Shown here one piece after another: positions 31,314 through 38,558 of a stretch of 39,701 bases of DNA. Origin of the DNA: a virus; IMG/VR virus record IMGVR_UViG_3300042691_025472, positions 1-39,701 of that record; one strand, 5' to 3'. A program made the position numbers and the translations under genes. The notes beneath the pieces were generated by a model that made no database searches, was not told the DNA's origin, and worked only from the letters and a program-made list of their open reading frames with translations. Each line of letters begins with the position of its first letter. The stretch's first letter is position 1.

Positions 31314-31835
31314 ATGAATAACGATAATAATGATGAATATGATGATGTTTTAAACGCATTAGCAGTTAGTAATATTCTTTCACAAATCCAACCAGAAAAA
31401 GAAATTATTAAGAAAGAATATGATGAAATGGATGAGCTTACTAAAACATTAAAAGATTTAGATGATCTTATTAAAACAAATTCTGCTGTATTAGAAGAAG
31501 CAAAACGTCTTGTGGAAACTACAGGAGATGCTGAATATCTTGAAGCATACTCTAATATTGGCAAAGCTCAAAGTGAAGCACTTAAAAATAAAGTTAAAAT
31601 ATTAACTGAGAAAGAAAAGAATAAAATTACAGAAAAAACAAAAACCAGAGAAATTGATATTAAAGAAAAACTTGCAGATTTTACTATTAATAAAAATAAC
31701 CCTGAAACTCTTCCAGCAGGAACAACATTAAATCAAACAAACGTTATTATGAGCGGTAGCCGTGAAGAAATGTTTGATATGATTATGAAGATGAAAGAAA
31801 AGGAACTGAATATTATAGAAGCAAATAAAGTTTAA
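31314..31835 (+). CDS. 16: Terminase small subunit (gp16-like)
   Basis: This 173-residue protein follows the pattern of T4 gp16 (164 residues). It has an acidic N-terminus, a central coiled-coil hairpin (KEYDEMDELTKTLKDLDDL, then AEYLEAYSNIGKAQSEALKN), and the characteristic C-terminal block TTLNQTNVIMSGSREEMFDMI. The T4 block is [20 protein letters not shown]. gp16 forms rings that recognise DNA and stimulate the large subunit. The start is ATG 31314, 5 nt after a late octamer; the frame is open upstream to 31269, but that part precedes the promoter. In T4 genes 16 and 17 are adjacent; here they are 6 kb apart, with tube, sheath and a homing endonuclease between. The stop overlaps the convergent endonuclease gene by 4 nt. 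Confidence 0.85.
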   Translation: MNNDNNDEYDDVLNALAVSNILSQIQPEKEIIKKEYDEMDELTKTLKDLDDLIKTNSAVLEEAKRLVETTGDAEYLEAYSNIGKAQSEALKNKVKILTEKEKNKITEKTKTREIDIKEKLADFTINKNNPETLPAGTTLNQTNVIMSGSREEMFDMIMKMKEKELNIIEANKV

Positions 31836-33307
31836 ATTTTCCATATATAAGCTTTTGTTCCACAATCCCAAATTCTTCCATATCCTAACTCAGTCATAAT
31901 TTCTTTTTCAGTTTTAGAAAGGTCTACATTTGGATATTTTCTCTTTATTTTTTCTTTGGTGAAATTAGAACGATGTTTACGATCTAATGGATTTTTCTTT
32001 GGAAAATAGTAGTAACGTGGTTCAGAATCATGTGAATAGTGGAATCCTAACATTTCATATAAATTTCCTACACTAATTCTTTTATCAGCATATGATATAA
32101 TACTTTTTGGATAGTATGTTTTTATGAAATAATTTAATAACTTACTAGCTCCTCCAACTATATTATAATTCTGTTTACTGCAAAAACGTATAAGTTCCCA
32201 CTCTACAGATTTGTTATATCTAGGAACACCAAATGTCATAAGACTTACTAATTCGTTGTTATAAAACAAACCTAATTTTATTTTCGATTGATCTTCTCCT
32301 TGAATGTGATTATCATTTAAAAATTTATTTTTATCATCAACTTTTACTTCTTTTATATCACATTTACGTGCATATATTTTGTTATTTGAAATTTTTAATT
32401 TTTGAGAGATGATAGATTGTACGATATCCATTTTATATATCAATTCATCCTCAAAAAAATGTAATAACTGAATGTCTTGAACTTTACAAGATTCTGTCTT
32501 TTTTAAATGATAATCATATTCTTTTAGCATTTCTTCAGAATGCCAATAATTCCCGTTACATTCTATGCCTATTTTTTTATCTGGTATTAATATATCTATT
32601 TCTTTTCCATTTAAAATTTTTCGGTCATTTCTAATATAATATATTTTATGTTCTTCTAAAAACTTTTCTAGTATTTTATGAGTTTTTGATGCAGAACATT
32701 TAGGACATGAATGTCCTATATTACAATGAGAATATGCAATTCGTTCAAAAGAACAATTACATTCTTTACATTTTATTTTTATATAATCGTGACTATGAAA
32801 ACTATCAGGTATTTCACTGTAATCAAAAACGTCGCCGTGTTTTTTTATAGATAATGTTACAAACTCACTCTTAGAGTTCTTAACAAGTTCTTTATGTAAA
32901 GACCTCGCACAAAGAGGGCATCCTCTTTTACTCTTTTTTACATTTGATGGTGTTATGTAAAAATATTCGTCGTGTATTTTACATTTTACCTTTCCTTTAA
33001 TTTTATCACTTACATATTGGAATTCATAAAAATCTAAATTATTCTTTTGCCAATCATTTATACTCTCTAGAAATTGATCTTTTGTATGAATAAATCTTTT
33101 TTTAGTAGCTGTATTTTTACAATTTTTACACCCCTGACCGCTTAAATGAGCACTTGCTCTTTGTTCAAATATTCCGTGAAGCGGACATATTACAGTAACG
33201 ATTTCTCTTGTTGATTTAAAAAATGTTTCTGAATAATCATACTTATCATCGTGTATTTGTTTGCATTTTTCTAAAAACTGATTTTGTGATAAAGATTTGC
33301 CTGCCAT
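31832..33307 (-). CDS. Free-standing homing endonuclease with zinc-finger repeats and GNAT-like C-terminal domain (copy 2)
   Basis: This 491-residue protein starts with repeated Cys/His modules. The first (about residues 8-63) reads FLEKCKQIHDDKYDYSETFF, VICPLHGIFEQ and HLSGQGCKNCK. Further pairs are CPLCA and, after FDYSEIPDSFHSHDYIKIKC, CKECNCSF and CPKC. This is the 'iHgdkYdYs...C..HG.f.q...hl.G.GCp.C' repeat common in phage homing endonucleases. The nuclease core is KEIDILIPDKKIGIECNGNYWHS (about 235-257). The C-terminal half (DNHIQGEDQSK, FCSKQNYNIVGGASKLLNYF, SYADKRISVGNLYEMLGF, IWDCG) matches the other copy at 29256. It sits between the small terminase and the capsid terminator. A late-type octamer lies 5 nt before its ATG. 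Confidence 0.82.
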   Translation of the reverse strand: MAGKSLSQNQFLEKCKQIHDDKYDYSETFFKSTREIVTVICPLHGIFEQRASAHLSGQGCKNCKNTATKKRFIHTKDQFLESINDWQKNNLDFYEFQYVSDKIKGKVKCKIHDEYFYITPSNVKKSKRGCPLCARSLHKELVKNSKSEFVTLSIKKHGDVFDYSEIPDSFHSHDYIKIKCKECNCSFERIAYSHCNIGHSCPKCSASKTHKILEKFLEEHKIYYIRNDRKILNGKEIDILIPDKKIGIECNGNYWHSEEMLKEYDYHLKKTESCKVQDIQLLHFFEDELIYKMDIVQSIISQKLKISNNKIYARKCDIKEVKVDDKNKFLNDNHIQGEDQSKIKLGLFYNNELVSLMTFGVPRYNKSVEWELIRFCSKQNYNIVGGASKLLNYFIKTYYPKSIISYADKRISVGNLYEMLGFHYSHDSEPRYYYFPKKNPLDRKHRSNFTKEKIKRKYPNVDLSKTEKEIMTELGYGRIWDCGTKAYIWKI

Positions 33308-33312
33308 TACAA

Positions 33313-33320
33313 TACTTACA
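33313..33320 (-). promoter_or_regulatory. Late promoter variant TGTAAGTA, 5 nt before the second endonuclease ATG
   Basis: Lies between the capsid terminator and the endonuclease start, so this mobile gene has the same late signal as the structural genes. Confidence 0.5.
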
Positions 33321-33343
33321 CCGAAAAAGTGATCAATACAAGT

Positions 33344-33375
33344 AAAAAAATCCCGCTAGTTTCCTAGCGGGATTT
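33344..33375 (-). terminator. Terminator of the major capsid transcript
   Basis: Perfect 9-bp stem TCCCGCTAG with CTAGCGGGA, GAAA loop on the minus strand, followed by seven T. Lies 22 nt past the capsid stop codon. Confidence 0.95.
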
Positions 33376-33396
33376 GATTTTTATCAGCCTTAGATA

Positions 33397-35028
33397 TTAG
33401 CTAAGGTAGTTGAAGTTGATTGGGTTAGGTGATACTACGCTAAGTGCAGGAGAACCACAAGTTTGTGTCAAGTGACCAGTGTTAAGATCGCGTGCGATAA
33501 TTAAGTGGTAGAAGTTACCAGAACCGAAAAGGTTATCAATAACACCGTAACGAGTCATCATACCAACATTAGGAGTGAAGGTGTGAGGAGAAATGGTGCG
33601 CTGCACTAATACGGGAATATAAGGGCAATATACGATACCAGTGTCCCAGAATTCAGAACCTTTATAACCAAGAAGAGCATACTCAACTGGCTCAGAACGA
33701 ACACCTGCGAGATATTGTGCCTCTGTGCGAGTATCACGATAGATGTTGAACTGACCTGCAAGAGTACCTACGCGAGCAACACCATTTGGATGAGCTTGAA
33801 TTGCGGATGCAATTTCAAATACGCGGAACTCAGGAAGGAGTTGAAGAATTGTGCAAACTTTTGGAGTTGCGATAATGAAGTTAGCAGGACCACGACGGTT
33901 ACGAATTGCGATACGGTTAGCTTCTACAACGATTTTTGCATAGAAGTCAACACCACGCTCTGCGAACCAGCGACCATCTGCGAGTTGTGGTTTCCATACT
34001 GAATAACCATTGCCGAAACCTGCGTTAAGAGCAACTTGAATCATACGGATTACCATTTCACGGTCGATTTCTGCTTGAATTTCATATGACATTGCATTGG
34101 TCATTTCTGAGTCAATATCAATACCATTCATGTTCATAAGATCTTGTTCAAGTTCCATGCTCCATGATGTTCCAAGACGACGAGTACCAGCTTCAACAGC
34201 TTGTTTCTCAATCTTAAGAGACATTGTAGGAATGTTGCTAGATGCTTCAAAGTGAGCAAGAAGTTGAGCAACGCCCATATCTTGAGGAGTGAAGTCAAAG
34301 CAAGAGTTTGCAGAGAGAGGACCATTAGGATTATGAATACCAAGACCAGAAAGACCTTGTGCAGTGATACCAGTGTGAGCAGTGTATAGTTTTTGATAAC
34401 CTGCTTCATCTGTGTTAGCACCAGTCCATACGCCCGGACCTTGTGGGAAGGTTTTTCCTGTATTAGTACAATCTCTATCATTATATGGTGAACATGAAAG
34501 AGCATCTTGGTCATAGAAATAACGAAGAGCAAAAGCAAGACCAACAGGACCGCTCATTGGTTGAACACCAACGATTTCATGAGTGATAAGCTCAGGGAAA
34601 GTACGACGAATCATAGGAATGAGAGTCTTTGGAAGACGCGCATCGCCAGGAGCATACCAATCAGTGTTACCACCAGTACCAGGACCAGTGTTACCATATT
34701 GACCATAAGCTGCAGGAGCATTACCTTGATCAGTACCACCACCGTATACGGACGAACCTGCAACTCCGCCTGCGCCGAATGAACCACCTGCGATCATTCC
34801 TGTTTCTTGAATAAGAGAACGAGGCATATGACCGTTTTGACGAAGCCAAGTTTCTTGGTTTTCGCACATAAGCGCGGTTGCCATTCTTTTTTGGTATCCT
34901 TCGATTGGTCTGGTTTGATTATCAGTAAAATCTAAAATTTTACTCCATTTTGAGATTAATGCTCTTCCTCTTTCTTTTGAAATAAGAGAGGGAGCCGAGT
35001 CAACGTAGTTTGAAGCTAGTGATTGCAT
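33397..35028 (-). CDS. 23: Major capsid protein precursor (gp23-like)
   Basis: This 543-residue protein (T4 gp23: 521) has an N-terminal pro-region (ALISKWSKILDFTDN, helical) ending in PRSLIQE-TGMIAGGS. The sequence I-Q-E at 73-75 fits the T4 prohead protease rule (hydrophobic-x-Glu), so the mature protein would begin at T76, close to T4 where 65 residues are removed. The rest shows the gp23 core: RLPKTLIPMIRRTFPELITHEIVGVQPMSG (split here as two blocks in the text of the family) and a C-terminal domain with FGSGNFYHLIIARDLNTG. GC content and codon use are higher than in neighbours, typical of the most abundant protein. It is read with its own late promoter and a strong terminator. The protease gene lies upstream at 37059-37739. 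Confidence 0.93.
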   Translation of the reverse strand: MQSLASNYVDSAPSLISKERGRALISKWSKILDFTDNQTRPIEGYQKRMATALMCENQETWLRQNGHMPRSLIQETGMIAGGSFGAGGVAGSSVYGGGTDQGNAPAAYGQYGNTGPGTGGNTDWYAPGDARLPKTLIPMIRRTFPELITHEIVGVQPMSGPVGLAFALRYFYDQDALSCSPYNDRDCTNTGKTFPQGPGVWTGANTDEAGYQKLYTAHTGITAQGLSGLGIHNPNGPLSANSCFDFTPQDMGVAQLLAHFEASSNIPTMSLKIEKQAVEAGTRRLGTSWSMELEQDLMNMNGIDIDSEMTNAMSYEIQAEIDREMVIRMIQVALNAGFGNGYSVWKPQLADGRWFAERGVDFYAKIVVEANRIAIRNRRGPANFIIATPKVCTILQLLPEFRVFEIASAIQAHPNGVARVGTLAGQFNIYRDTRTEAQYLAGVRSEPVEYALLGYKGSEFWDTGIVYCPYIPVLVQRTISPHTFTPNVGMMTRYGVIDNLFGSGNFYHLIIARDLNTGHLTQTCGSPALSVVSPNPINFNYLS

Positions 35029-35035
35029 ATATTTT

Positions 35036-35043
35036 TATTTATT
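35036..35043 (-). promoter_or_regulatory. Late promoter AATAAATA, 7 nt before the capsid ATG
   Basis: The most abundant late transcript would start within about 2 nt of the ATG. No purine-rich ribosome site is present. Confidence 0.7.
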
Positions 35044-35052
35044 TGTTTTTGA

Positions 35053-35943
35053 TTATTTTCTGAAATTTAAGCCACTTAAATACAAATCTTCCATTGGGTT
35101 CTGCGGATTAGACTGATTTATTGTCTTATATTCTGATTCTTTGATGATTTCATCGGCTACCCTGTTCCGATCAACGATAAATGTTTTCTTTTCATTAATA
35201 AGTGCGGCCTTTCTAGCTTTATGCTCTTGACGACCATACATATCAATAACGTAGTCAAAATTCTCTTTAATAAAATCTGCTGTTTTACCTTCTAGGCGAG
35301 AGCGAACAAAACGTGCTGCTCCAATAGGAAGATTTGATGTTTTTTCAGCAAGAACCTTTTTACTTTCAGCAACTATTTTTGCTTTCTTAAGTTCAACGTT
35401 CTCCTTGAGAAGAGTGTCCATTTGACGCTTACCATCTACAAGAGCTTCTTTTATATTACCTTTAATATATTTCTCATCAATACCAAGAATCTTGCGAGCT
35501 TCTCCAATTGCTTTAAGAGCATATTGGTTTCTAGCAGCTTCTTCAATTTCTTGTTTAGGAAGATTTTTATCAATATATAAATCAAGGAATTCGTCAACGC
35601 TTTCTACAAGACTATCACGATGACCAATTGCTGTTTCTGCAATAATTTTCTTGTAACCTTCATGTACTGTAATAAGTTTACTGTCATAATCTTCCATGAT
35701 TGCATTTACAACCATTTTGATTTTATTTGTATGATCAGCATCAATTGATGCAATTGCTTTTTCAGAAACAACTTTGAATTTTTGGTATTGTGTCTTAACG
35801 GCACTTTCTACTTCTAATTCAACTCGCTCCTGAACCTTTGCATTTACTTTTTCTTCGATTAAAGAAGAAATTGCTTTCAAAGTGTCCTCGGAAAGAATTT
35901 CCTTGTCCACGGATTCGAAAATAGATTTAAGTTCTGTTAGCAT
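35053..35943 (-). CDS. 22: Prohead core scaffold protein (gp22-like)
   Basis: This 296-residue protein is almost wholly helical and highly charged, as expected for T4 gp22 (269 residues). The N-terminal part has ILSEDTLKAISSLIEEKVNA. Central helices follow with ESVDEFLDLYIDKNLPKQEI. The C-terminal third contains NLPIGAARFVRSRLEGKTADFIKENFDYVI, a block (read in two parts) conserved in this family. It forms the inner core around which the capsid assembles, then is degraded by the protease. Gene order protease, small core proteins, scaffold, capsid agrees with T4 (67-68-21-22-23) apart from the small genes. Confidence 0.85.
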   Translation of the reverse strand: MLTELKSIFESVDKEILSEDTLKAISSLIEEKVNAKVQERVELEVESAVKTQYQKFKVVSEKAIASIDADHTNKIKMVVNAIMEDYDSKLITVHEGYKKIIAETAIGHRDSLVESVDEFLDLYIDKNLPKQEIEEAARNQYALKAIGEARKILGIDEKYIKGNIKEALVDGKRQMDTLLKENVELKKAKIVAESKKVLAEKTSNLPIGAARFVRSRLEGKTADFIKENFDYVIDMYGRQEHKARKAALINEKKTFIVDRNRVADEIIKESEYKTINQSNPQNPMEDLYLSGLNFRK

Positions 35944-35951
35944 ATAATAAT

Positions 35952-35959
35952 TACTTATA
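35952..35959 (-). promoter_or_regulatory. Late promoter TATAAGTA, 8 nt before the scaffold ATG
   Basis: Same TAAGTA variant as the sheath gene. Confidence 0.65.
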
Positions 35960-35991
35960 ATAATATATTTTTTTTCTGCATTTTACACTGT

Positions 35992-36153
35992 TTATTTTGA
36001 AAAAGAGGCTTTAACTTTTTGAAATTCTTTAGATAATGAATTATTAACTTTCATTTTTATAATGTCTCTTAACTCATTATCAGCCTTGGCACGATTTTCA
36101 GTTCCTAAATGATATAGCATTTTTGCTATTTTTGATTGTACTTCACGTTTCAT
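35992..36153 (-). CDS. Small basic protein, 53 residues
   Basis: A 53-codon frame (MKREVQSKIAKMLYHLGTEN, then a helical RAKADNELRDIIKMKV, ending FSK) fills most of the gap between scaffold and thioredoxin-like genes. It is helical and basic and has a late octamer 9 nt upstream. The protein-like amphipathic pattern, late promoter and lack of another explanation for the gap support it as a real gene. Its place among the head genes suggests a minor core or assembly protein, but I recognise no family. Confidence 0.6.
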   Translation of the reverse strand: MKREVQSKIAKMLYHLGTENRAKADNELRDIIKMKVNNSLSKEFQKVKASFSK

Positions 36154-36162
36154 ATGTAAACA

Positions 36163-36170
36163 TATTTACA
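36163..36170 (-). promoter_or_regulatory. Late promoter TGTAAATA, 9 nt before ATG 36153
   Basis: It lies in an inverted repeat, ATGTAAA-CATA-TTTACAT. Confidence 0.5.
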
Positions 36171-36185
36171 TTTTTATTTAAAAAT

Positions 36186-36214
36186 TTGATTTTCTCTCTT
36201 TTTTGCAGTAAGAT
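36186..36214 (+). promoter_or_regulatory. Possible sigma70-type promoter of the thioredoxin-like gene
   Basis: TTGATT (36186-36191), 17-nt spacer, TAAGAT (36209-36214), 7 nt before ATG 36222. The -10 is weak, but the geometry equals that of the primase promoter. Confidence 0.45.
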
Positions 36215-36221
36215 ATATTCT

Positions 36222-36494
36222 ATGGCAAACTTAAAACTAACTAAATTTGGACATGAATATTGCAACCCTTGTAAAGTGATGAAACCTATTCTCACTGAAA
36301 TTGTAAATCAGTTTGGTGACAAACTTCAATTTGAAGATGTTGATACATATAACTCTGATCCAAAAGTTCTAATAGATGCGGGAATTCGTGCAGTTCCGAC
36401 TCTTATTCTCTCAAAAGACGGAAATGAAATTTGGCGACATATTGGACTAACTAACAAAGAAGTTATAGAAACAAAGATTAACGAAAATCTATAA
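36222..36494 (+). CDS. Thioredoxin/glutaredoxin-like protein
   Basis: This 90-residue protein has a thioredoxin fold in minimal form: strand LKLTKFGHEY, active site C14-N-P-C17, helix KVMKPILTEIVNQFG, strand FEDVDTYNSD, the cis-Pro loop IRAVPTLILS and a final helix. The CNPC motif differs from CGPC of thioredoxin. T4 encodes a similar small redox protein (NrdC) that reduces ribonucleotide reductase; that partner is not in this window. The open frame extends to 36123, but ATG 36222 sits just after a possible sigma70 promoter and starts the fold. It is the only non-structural gene in the capsid region, on the opposite strand, and ends in a bidirectional terminator. Confidence 0.85.
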   Translation: MANLKLTKFGHEYCNPCKVMKPILTEIVNQFGDKLQFEDVDTYNSDPKVLIDAGIRAVPTLILSKDGNEIWRHIGLTNKEVIETKINENL

Positions 36495-36529
36495 AAAAAA
36501 GAGGCAGATTATTTCTGCCTCTTTTTTTT
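36493..36529. terminator. Bidirectional terminator overlapping the end of a minus-strand gene
   Basis: Stem GAGGCAG with CTGCCTC, 7-nt loop, flanked by A8 and T8. The right arm and its T-run also encode the Lys/Arg-rich C-terminus of the gene at 36509-36721. Confidence 0.92.
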
Positions 36530-36721
36530 CTTTAATTTTTTCTCCATTTTTGGCAGTTCATTATAATAATCTGGAAATTCTTTTAAATGGTCTTTTACTA
36601 TTTGTAAAGTTTCTTCTGGTGATTTATGATGTTCTTTTTCAGTTTTATATCCTTCTTTTGTGGATTTTTTACCAAATTTATTTACTAAGATTTTATATAA
36701 TTTATCGAATTTATTAGTCAT
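36509..36721 (-). CDS. Small basic protein downstream of the protease gene
   Basis: This 70-residue protein is Lys-rich and helical (FDKLYKILVNKFGKKS; EETLQIVKDHLKEFPDYY), ending in KMEKKLKKKKRQK. The ATG overlaps the stop of the acidic gene by 4 nt (ATGA), so translation is coupled. An acidic protein followed by a basic one, next to the protease and scaffold, resembles the place of the small T4 prohead core genes 67 and 68, though sequence similarity is not evident to me. The C-terminal lysines are encoded by the T-run of a terminator, so they may reflect that dual use. Confidence 0.7.
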   Translation of the reverse strand: MTNKFDKLYKILVNKFGKKSTKEGYKTEKEHHKSPEETLQIVKDHLKEFPDYYNELPKMEKKLKKKKRQK

Positions 36722-37059
36722 ACATCATAACCATGGTCTTCTATAATTTCATTGGATAAATCACGAATTTTATCTGCGCATCTTTCTATTTTCTTTCTAA
36801 AACTTTTATACATTGATTCTTTTGCAAGATCATCTAAATCAGATACTACCGAAAGAATTTCTCTAGCAGTTTCTACATGTTTTTCAGCTATGTCATTATC
36901 GTCTTCGTACTCTTCCTCATCTTCTTCTTCCTCATCTTCTTCTTCTTCGCGTGTACCTACAAACGCATTAACGGGTGAAAGAGGCAGTGCTTGTCTGATT
37001 ACTCCTAAAATAGATGGAGTTAACATATTTTCATAAATTGTTTCTAAGTCTTGTTTCAT
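36718..37059 (-). CDS. Small acidic protein, possible prohead core component
   Basis: This 113-residue protein has a helical N-terminus (LETIYENMLTPSILGVIRQA), a run of Glu/Asp of about 20 residues (about 38-57), and a C-terminal helical half with ETAREILSVVSDLDDL and KSFRKKIERCADKIRDL. It overlaps the protease stop by one base (TAATG) and is followed by a coupled basic gene, so the three form one late operon. T4 gp67 is a small, very acidic core protein beside the protease gene; this is a candidate counterpart on charge and position only. Confidence 0.65.
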   Translation of the reverse strand: MKQDLETIYENMLTPSILGVIRQALPLSPVNAFVGTREEEEDEEEEDEEEYEDDNDIAEKHVETAREILSVVSDLDDLAKESMYKSFRKKIERCADKIRDLSNEIIEDHGYDV

Positions 37060-37739
37060 TATAGTGCGTGTAGGAATTTTTCAAGAGATTCACGAATATA
37101 ATCGTTAATCGCATTTCTATGTTTTGATGGATATTTAGCTAATTTCTTTTCTAATGTGATATATACTTCTGCAACACGACCATCATCAGAAATAATATAT
37201 TCTTTATTTTCAAGAATACCGTTTACAAATGCAGTTGCAACAGAAGGATCAAAAACGTTGTCAACAAGAAGAACGATTGGACTCTTAACAATATTAAAGC
37301 CGTCCGTGCTTTCAGAAATTTGACCAAGGCATTTTGTTGATTTTCCAAATTTAACACCGTCATGAACAAGTGATTCAAGAATTTTACCAGATGGAGTGCT
37401 AAGAATTAAAGATTTACCCATATAAAAATCAGGATCACTCTTATCTCTTTCAAGACTAACAATCTTATCTGCTAATTTACCAAGATCAACATCAGGGTTA
37501 GATGAGTGGTTTAATTCGCCACCACCACGGTTTTGCTGTACATATTCTTTAATGTATGTATCAACAGCAGGAACCATTTCTTCTTCCATATATTTACGAC
37601 GATTCTTGTTTCCACGATTCATCATAACGTACTGACCGCGTATATAAATTCTTTTTTCGTTGTCTCTATTAGTTTGTTCTGATAGAAATTCCAAATCGTA
37701 ATTTGGGTTCTCAACAATCAGTTTTCTGGATATAATCAT
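37059..37739 (-). CDS. 21: Prohead maturation protease (gp21-like)
   Basis: This 226-residue protein (T4 gp21: 212) has GGGELNHSSNPDVDLGKLA, in which H78 is the family's catalytic His. The block LILSTPSGKILESLVHDGVK follows, then FGKSTKCLGQI, where S134 fits the catalytic Ser (usual form 'G.SSRG.G'). The next block, VKSPIVLLVDNVFDPS, contains the downstream Asp positions. This serine protease of herpesvirus assemblin type cleaves scaffold and capsid after hydrophobic-x-Glu; the capsid protein here has such a site at I73-Q-E75. It heads an operon with the acidic and basic small genes and has a perfect late promoter. Confidence 0.85.
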   Translation of the reverse strand: MIISRKLIVENPNYDLEFLSEQTNRDNEKRIYIRGQYVMMNRGNKNRRKYMEEEMVPAVDTYIKEYVQQNRGGGELNHSSNPDVDLGKLADKIVSLERDKSDPDFYMGKSLILSTPSGKILESLVHDGVKFGKSTKCLGQISESTDGFNIVKSPIVLLVDNVFDPSVATAFVNGILENKEYIISDDGRVAEVYITLEKKLAKYPSKHRNAINDYIRESLEKFLHAL

Positions 37740-37744
37740 ATACC

Positions 37745-37752
37745 TATTTATA
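37745..37752 (-). promoter_or_regulatory. Late promoter TATAAATA, 5 nt before the protease ATG
   Basis: Perfect octamer in the 17-nt gap after the neck gene. Confidence 0.75.
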
Positions 37753-37756
37753 AGAT

Positions 37757-38533
37757 TTAATAAAATTTGCCATAAATTGAATCATTTGGAGAGTCAAAAT
37801 CTTCTTTTGCTTCTTCATCAGCAGTTGTAGGTGTTTGATCCTCTACAATAATAGGATTATCAATAGAACTTTCGATTTTTCCATAGTCTCCAGAATCCAC
37901 AGGACCACCAAGGAATTTTTCTTGCGGTGCTCCAGGTTCGTAAGAGTTATCAAATCTCTTAGCAGTTATCTTCCAAACAAAGTGACCACCCATAAAATCA
38001 GCAGGATTAATTGCATCGTGTTTTTCTGTAATTTCAAAAACTATTGGAGATTGTTCAAGTGGACGATCACAAGCAGAATCATCAATAAGAAATAAATCTC
38101 CTGCAAGAGGAATAACTTCTCCCCAAACTTCACGAAAATTTTGAATTGGAATATAAATGACAATATCAAGATCACTCATAACACCAAATTTTGTTAAAAA
38201 TGTAGAATAACTTTGAAAATCTATCACAGCTTTCAGTTTTCTTGGACCACGATAACGAGCAACAGGATTTTCCCCATATATTTCGTTCTGATCATTTAAA
38301 TTATATCCTGTGCTCCAATAAGAAATAGGCATTCCGTAGTTAGATGCATAGTTTGCAACCATTCCACGATAATTACTTTTTACATTAGATATTGTGTTAT
38401 CACATTTTGACACATAAGGATTCTCATTTGTAGGAATTCCTGTATTACCTAAATCAGTTATTCTGCTTTGGGTTGAATTAAAAGTTGTAGTTTTCTTTAG
38501 TGGATTAAAAACGAATGGAACATTATACGCCAT
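37757..38533 (-). CDS. 14: Neck protein (gp14-like)
   Basis: This 258-residue protein matches the order of T4 gp14 (256 residues). It has NPYVSKCDNTI, a 'SYWSTGYNLNDQNEIYGENP' block (T4: YYVPRE...D.IFGED), KLKAVIDFQSYSTFLTKFGVM (T4: AYLNSFEGYEG..SFFSNFGM), and DIVIYIP. Then come EVIPLAGDLFLID (T4: EPKEGDLIYF), VFEITEKHD and FVWKITAKRFDNSYE (T4: RKITAGKFIYSGEE). The acidic tail ends in DSIYGKFY. In T4, gp13 and gp14 close the head after packaging and receive the tail. It is divergent from the gp15-like gene over 25 nt, with overlapping late promoters. Confidence 0.8.
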   Translation of the reverse strand: MAYNVPFVFNPLKKTTTFNSTQSRITDLGNTGIPTNENPYVSKCDNTISNVKSNYRGMVANYASNYGMPISYWSTGYNLNDQNEIYGENPVARYRGPRKLKAVIDFQSYSTFLTKFGVMSDLDIVIYIPIQNFREVWGEVIPLAGDLFLIDDSACDRPLEQSPIVFEITEKHDAINPADFMGGHFVWKITAKRFDNSYEPGAPQEKFLGGPVDSGDYGKIESSIDNPIIVEDQTPTTADEEAKEDFDSPNDSIYGKFY

Positions 38534-38538
38534 GTTAT

Positions 38539-38552
38539 TATTTACATAAATA
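38539..38552. promoter_or_regulatory. Overlapping divergent late promoters of neck and tail-completion genes
   Basis: TGTAAATA on the minus strand (38539-38546, 5 nt before ATG 38533) and CATAAATA on the + strand (38545-38552, 6 nt before ATG 38559) share two bases. Confidence 0.7.
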
Positions 38553-38558
38553 GAATGA

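Noticed and set aside
31285-31564. N-terminal extension of the lipoprotein frame
   Set aside because: It is antisense to the small terminase, and the late promoter and signal peptide place the start at 31291.
34134-34544. Open frames within the capsid gene on both strands
   Set aside because: Shadows of a highly biased capsid coding sequence, with no promoter or start context.
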